A DNA stretch of 5,648 nt from Pseudobdellovibrionaceae bacterium (GTDB lineage: Bacteria; Bdellovibrionota; Bdellovibrionia; Bdellovibrionales; Bdellovibrionaceae), in the NCBI GenBank assembly GCA_947374445.1, contig CANCBY010000167.1, positions 1 through 5,648 of the forward strand, written 5' to 3'. Below are positions 5,032 to 5,648 of the stretch, in pieces. The notes under the pieces are model-generated. The model had not been told where the DNA came from and did no database searches. It saw only the letters and a list, made by a program, of their open reading frames with translations. Both the position numbers and the translations under genes were made by a program. Each line of letters begins with the position of its first letter. The first letter of the stretch is position 1.

Positions 5032-5433
5032 ATGAACCTAATGATATCAAGCCTATGTTTTATTACTGCTACCTTGTCTTCATCAGCATTTGCTGCTGAA
5101 GGTGTTTCTTTTCTTGAGCCGAAAGACCACGCGGTGGTGGGCACAAAACTTCATGTTAAAATGGCAATCGAGGGTCGTAAAATTTGTGAGGCAGGCAAAG
5201 AGACCGCCGATAAAACATGCGGTCATCATCACATTTTAGTGGATTCAAAGTCCATCCCTGAGGGACAAGCAGTCATTAACGATGCGACTCATTTGCATTA
5301 TGGCAAAGGTCAAACTGAGGCTGAACTCACATTGACTCCGGGAAAACATACACTGACTTTGCAGTTTGCGGACTTTGCCCATCGATCGTATGGCGACAAG
5401 CTCTCTAAGACTATTGAAGTGGATGTAAAATAA
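5032..5433 (+). CDS. DUF4399 domain periplasmic protein
   Basis: This encodes 133 residues; GGGAG lies seven bases before the ATG. Residues 1-21 form a signal peptide with an Ala-Phe-Ala cleavage site, so the mature protein of about 112 residues is periplasmic. The mature part follows the DUF4399 pattern throughout: VSFLEPKDHAVVGTKLHV (25-42), CGHHHILVD (63-71), THLHYGKGQTEAELTLTPG (86-104) and HTLTLQFADFAHRSYGD (106-122). This is a compact beta-sandwich-like fold covering nearly the whole mature chain. The histidines (65-67, 87, 89, 117) are conserved features of the family and could bind a metal; that is inference. Cys52 and Cys63 flank an inserted loop and may form a disulfide. No enzymatic role is established. 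The gene converges on the partial gene at the right edge. Confidence 0.9.
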   Translation: MNLMISSLCFITATLSSSAFAAEGVSFLEPKDHAVVGTKLHVKMAIEGRKICEAGKETADKTCGHHHILVDSKSIPEGQAVINDATHLHYGKGQTEAELTLTPGKHTLTLQFADFAHRSYGDKLSKTIEVDVK

Positions 5434-5436
5434 TTT

Positions 5437-5465
5437 AATAAAAACAAGGCACCCCATTGGGGCCT
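5437..5465 (-). terminator. Rho-independent terminator of the right-edge gene
   Basis: On the minus strand AGGCCCC pairs with GGGG(TG)CCT around the loop AAT, a seven-pair GC-rich stem with a two-base bulge (5447-5465). It is followed by TTGTTTTTATT, a good T-tract for minus-strand transcription. In the plus direction no T-tract follows, so it is not an obvious terminator for the DUF4399 gene, though the same stem could act weakly there. Confidence 0.65.
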
Positions 5466-5507
5466 CGTAGATCACCGTCTGTCCGGCTACATGAACTATA
5501 TTTTAAA

Positions 5508-5648
5508 TTACTTGTCCGGCTTGCAGGTGGCCTTATCTTTTTTACAGAGAAGCATTCCGGATTTACTTGAACATTTTTTGACGACAATAGTCCTAGCATC
5601 TTCTTCGGACTCGCCCCACTCAGAATAGTGTCCCCCGCCAAGGCTGGG
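5508..5648 (-). CDS. C-terminal fragment of a cysteine-rich protein, DUF4189-like
   Basis: Reading the minus strand from the window edge, 46 codons stay open before a TAA at 5508-5510; the 5' part lies outside. The text begins PSLGGGHYSEWGESEEDA, then RTIVVKKCSSKSG and ends LLCKKDKATCKPDK. An aromatic/Trp-Gly segment, an acidic S-x-x-D-A helix start, then K-K-C and a later C-x-x-x-x-x-x-C pair resemble the end of DUF4189-type secreted proteins, where A-x-x-x-A-x-x-x-C is followed by a second cysteine. The first alanine and the cysteine fit; other positions do not, so the family call is weak. The terminator at 5437-5465 about 43 bases downstream supports a real gene ending here. Coding status is good; identity is tentative. 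Confidence 0.6.
   Translation of the reverse strand, partial: PSLGGGHYSEWGESEEDARTIVVKKCSSKSGMLLCKKDKATCKPDK

Overview
This 5.6 kb window looks like ordinary chromosome from a Gram-negative bacterium, most likely a member of the Bdellovibrionota (Bdellovibrio-like). That placement is inference. It rests on a lipoprotein signal ending in Phe-Gln-Asn-Cys, a lipobox style I associate with this phylum, on a divergent receiver protein with a PilZ-like tail, and on several secreted proteins I cannot match to a named family. I see no insertion sequence, CRISPR array, tRNA, rRNA or phage gene.

Left part (1-1810), all on the minus strand. The window opens inside rpmI (ribosomal protein bL35), which has a strong ribosome binding site and its own promoter about 110 bases upstream. 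Two possible terminators separate it from a small secreted protein of unknown function (393-932). Upstream of that lies a gene for a degenerate response-regulator receiver joined to a PilZ-like domain (1085-1810).

Middle (1811-3595). A 156-base divergent intergenic region carries two near-identical 15-base inverted repeats around an AT-rich promoter box. It separates the receiver gene from a plus-strand lipoprotein (1967-2797) with a metzincin-type zinc protease signature. That gene converges on a minus-strand membrane protein with three transmembrane segments and a soluble C-terminal domain (2849-3595).

Right part (3596-5648). A good sigma70-type promoter precedes a DUF6279-type lipoprotein (3829-4698), followed 14 bases later by a small CPXCG-type cysteine-rich protein (4713-4901), probably co-transcribed. 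A separate DUF4399-type periplasmic protein follows (5032-5433). It converges on the 3' end of a minus-strand gene cut by the window edge (5508-5648), whose cysteine-rich C-terminus resembles DUF4189 and which has a terminator between the two genes.

Apart from rpmI, the theme is the cell envelope: at least four products carry export signals, two of them as lipoproteins, and one more is an inner-membrane protein. I do not see a multi-gene defence, toxin or biosynthetic system. The most interesting items are the paired operator-like repeats, the unusual metalloprotease lipoprotein, the degenerate receiver/PilZ-like protein and the uncoupling of rpmI from infC.
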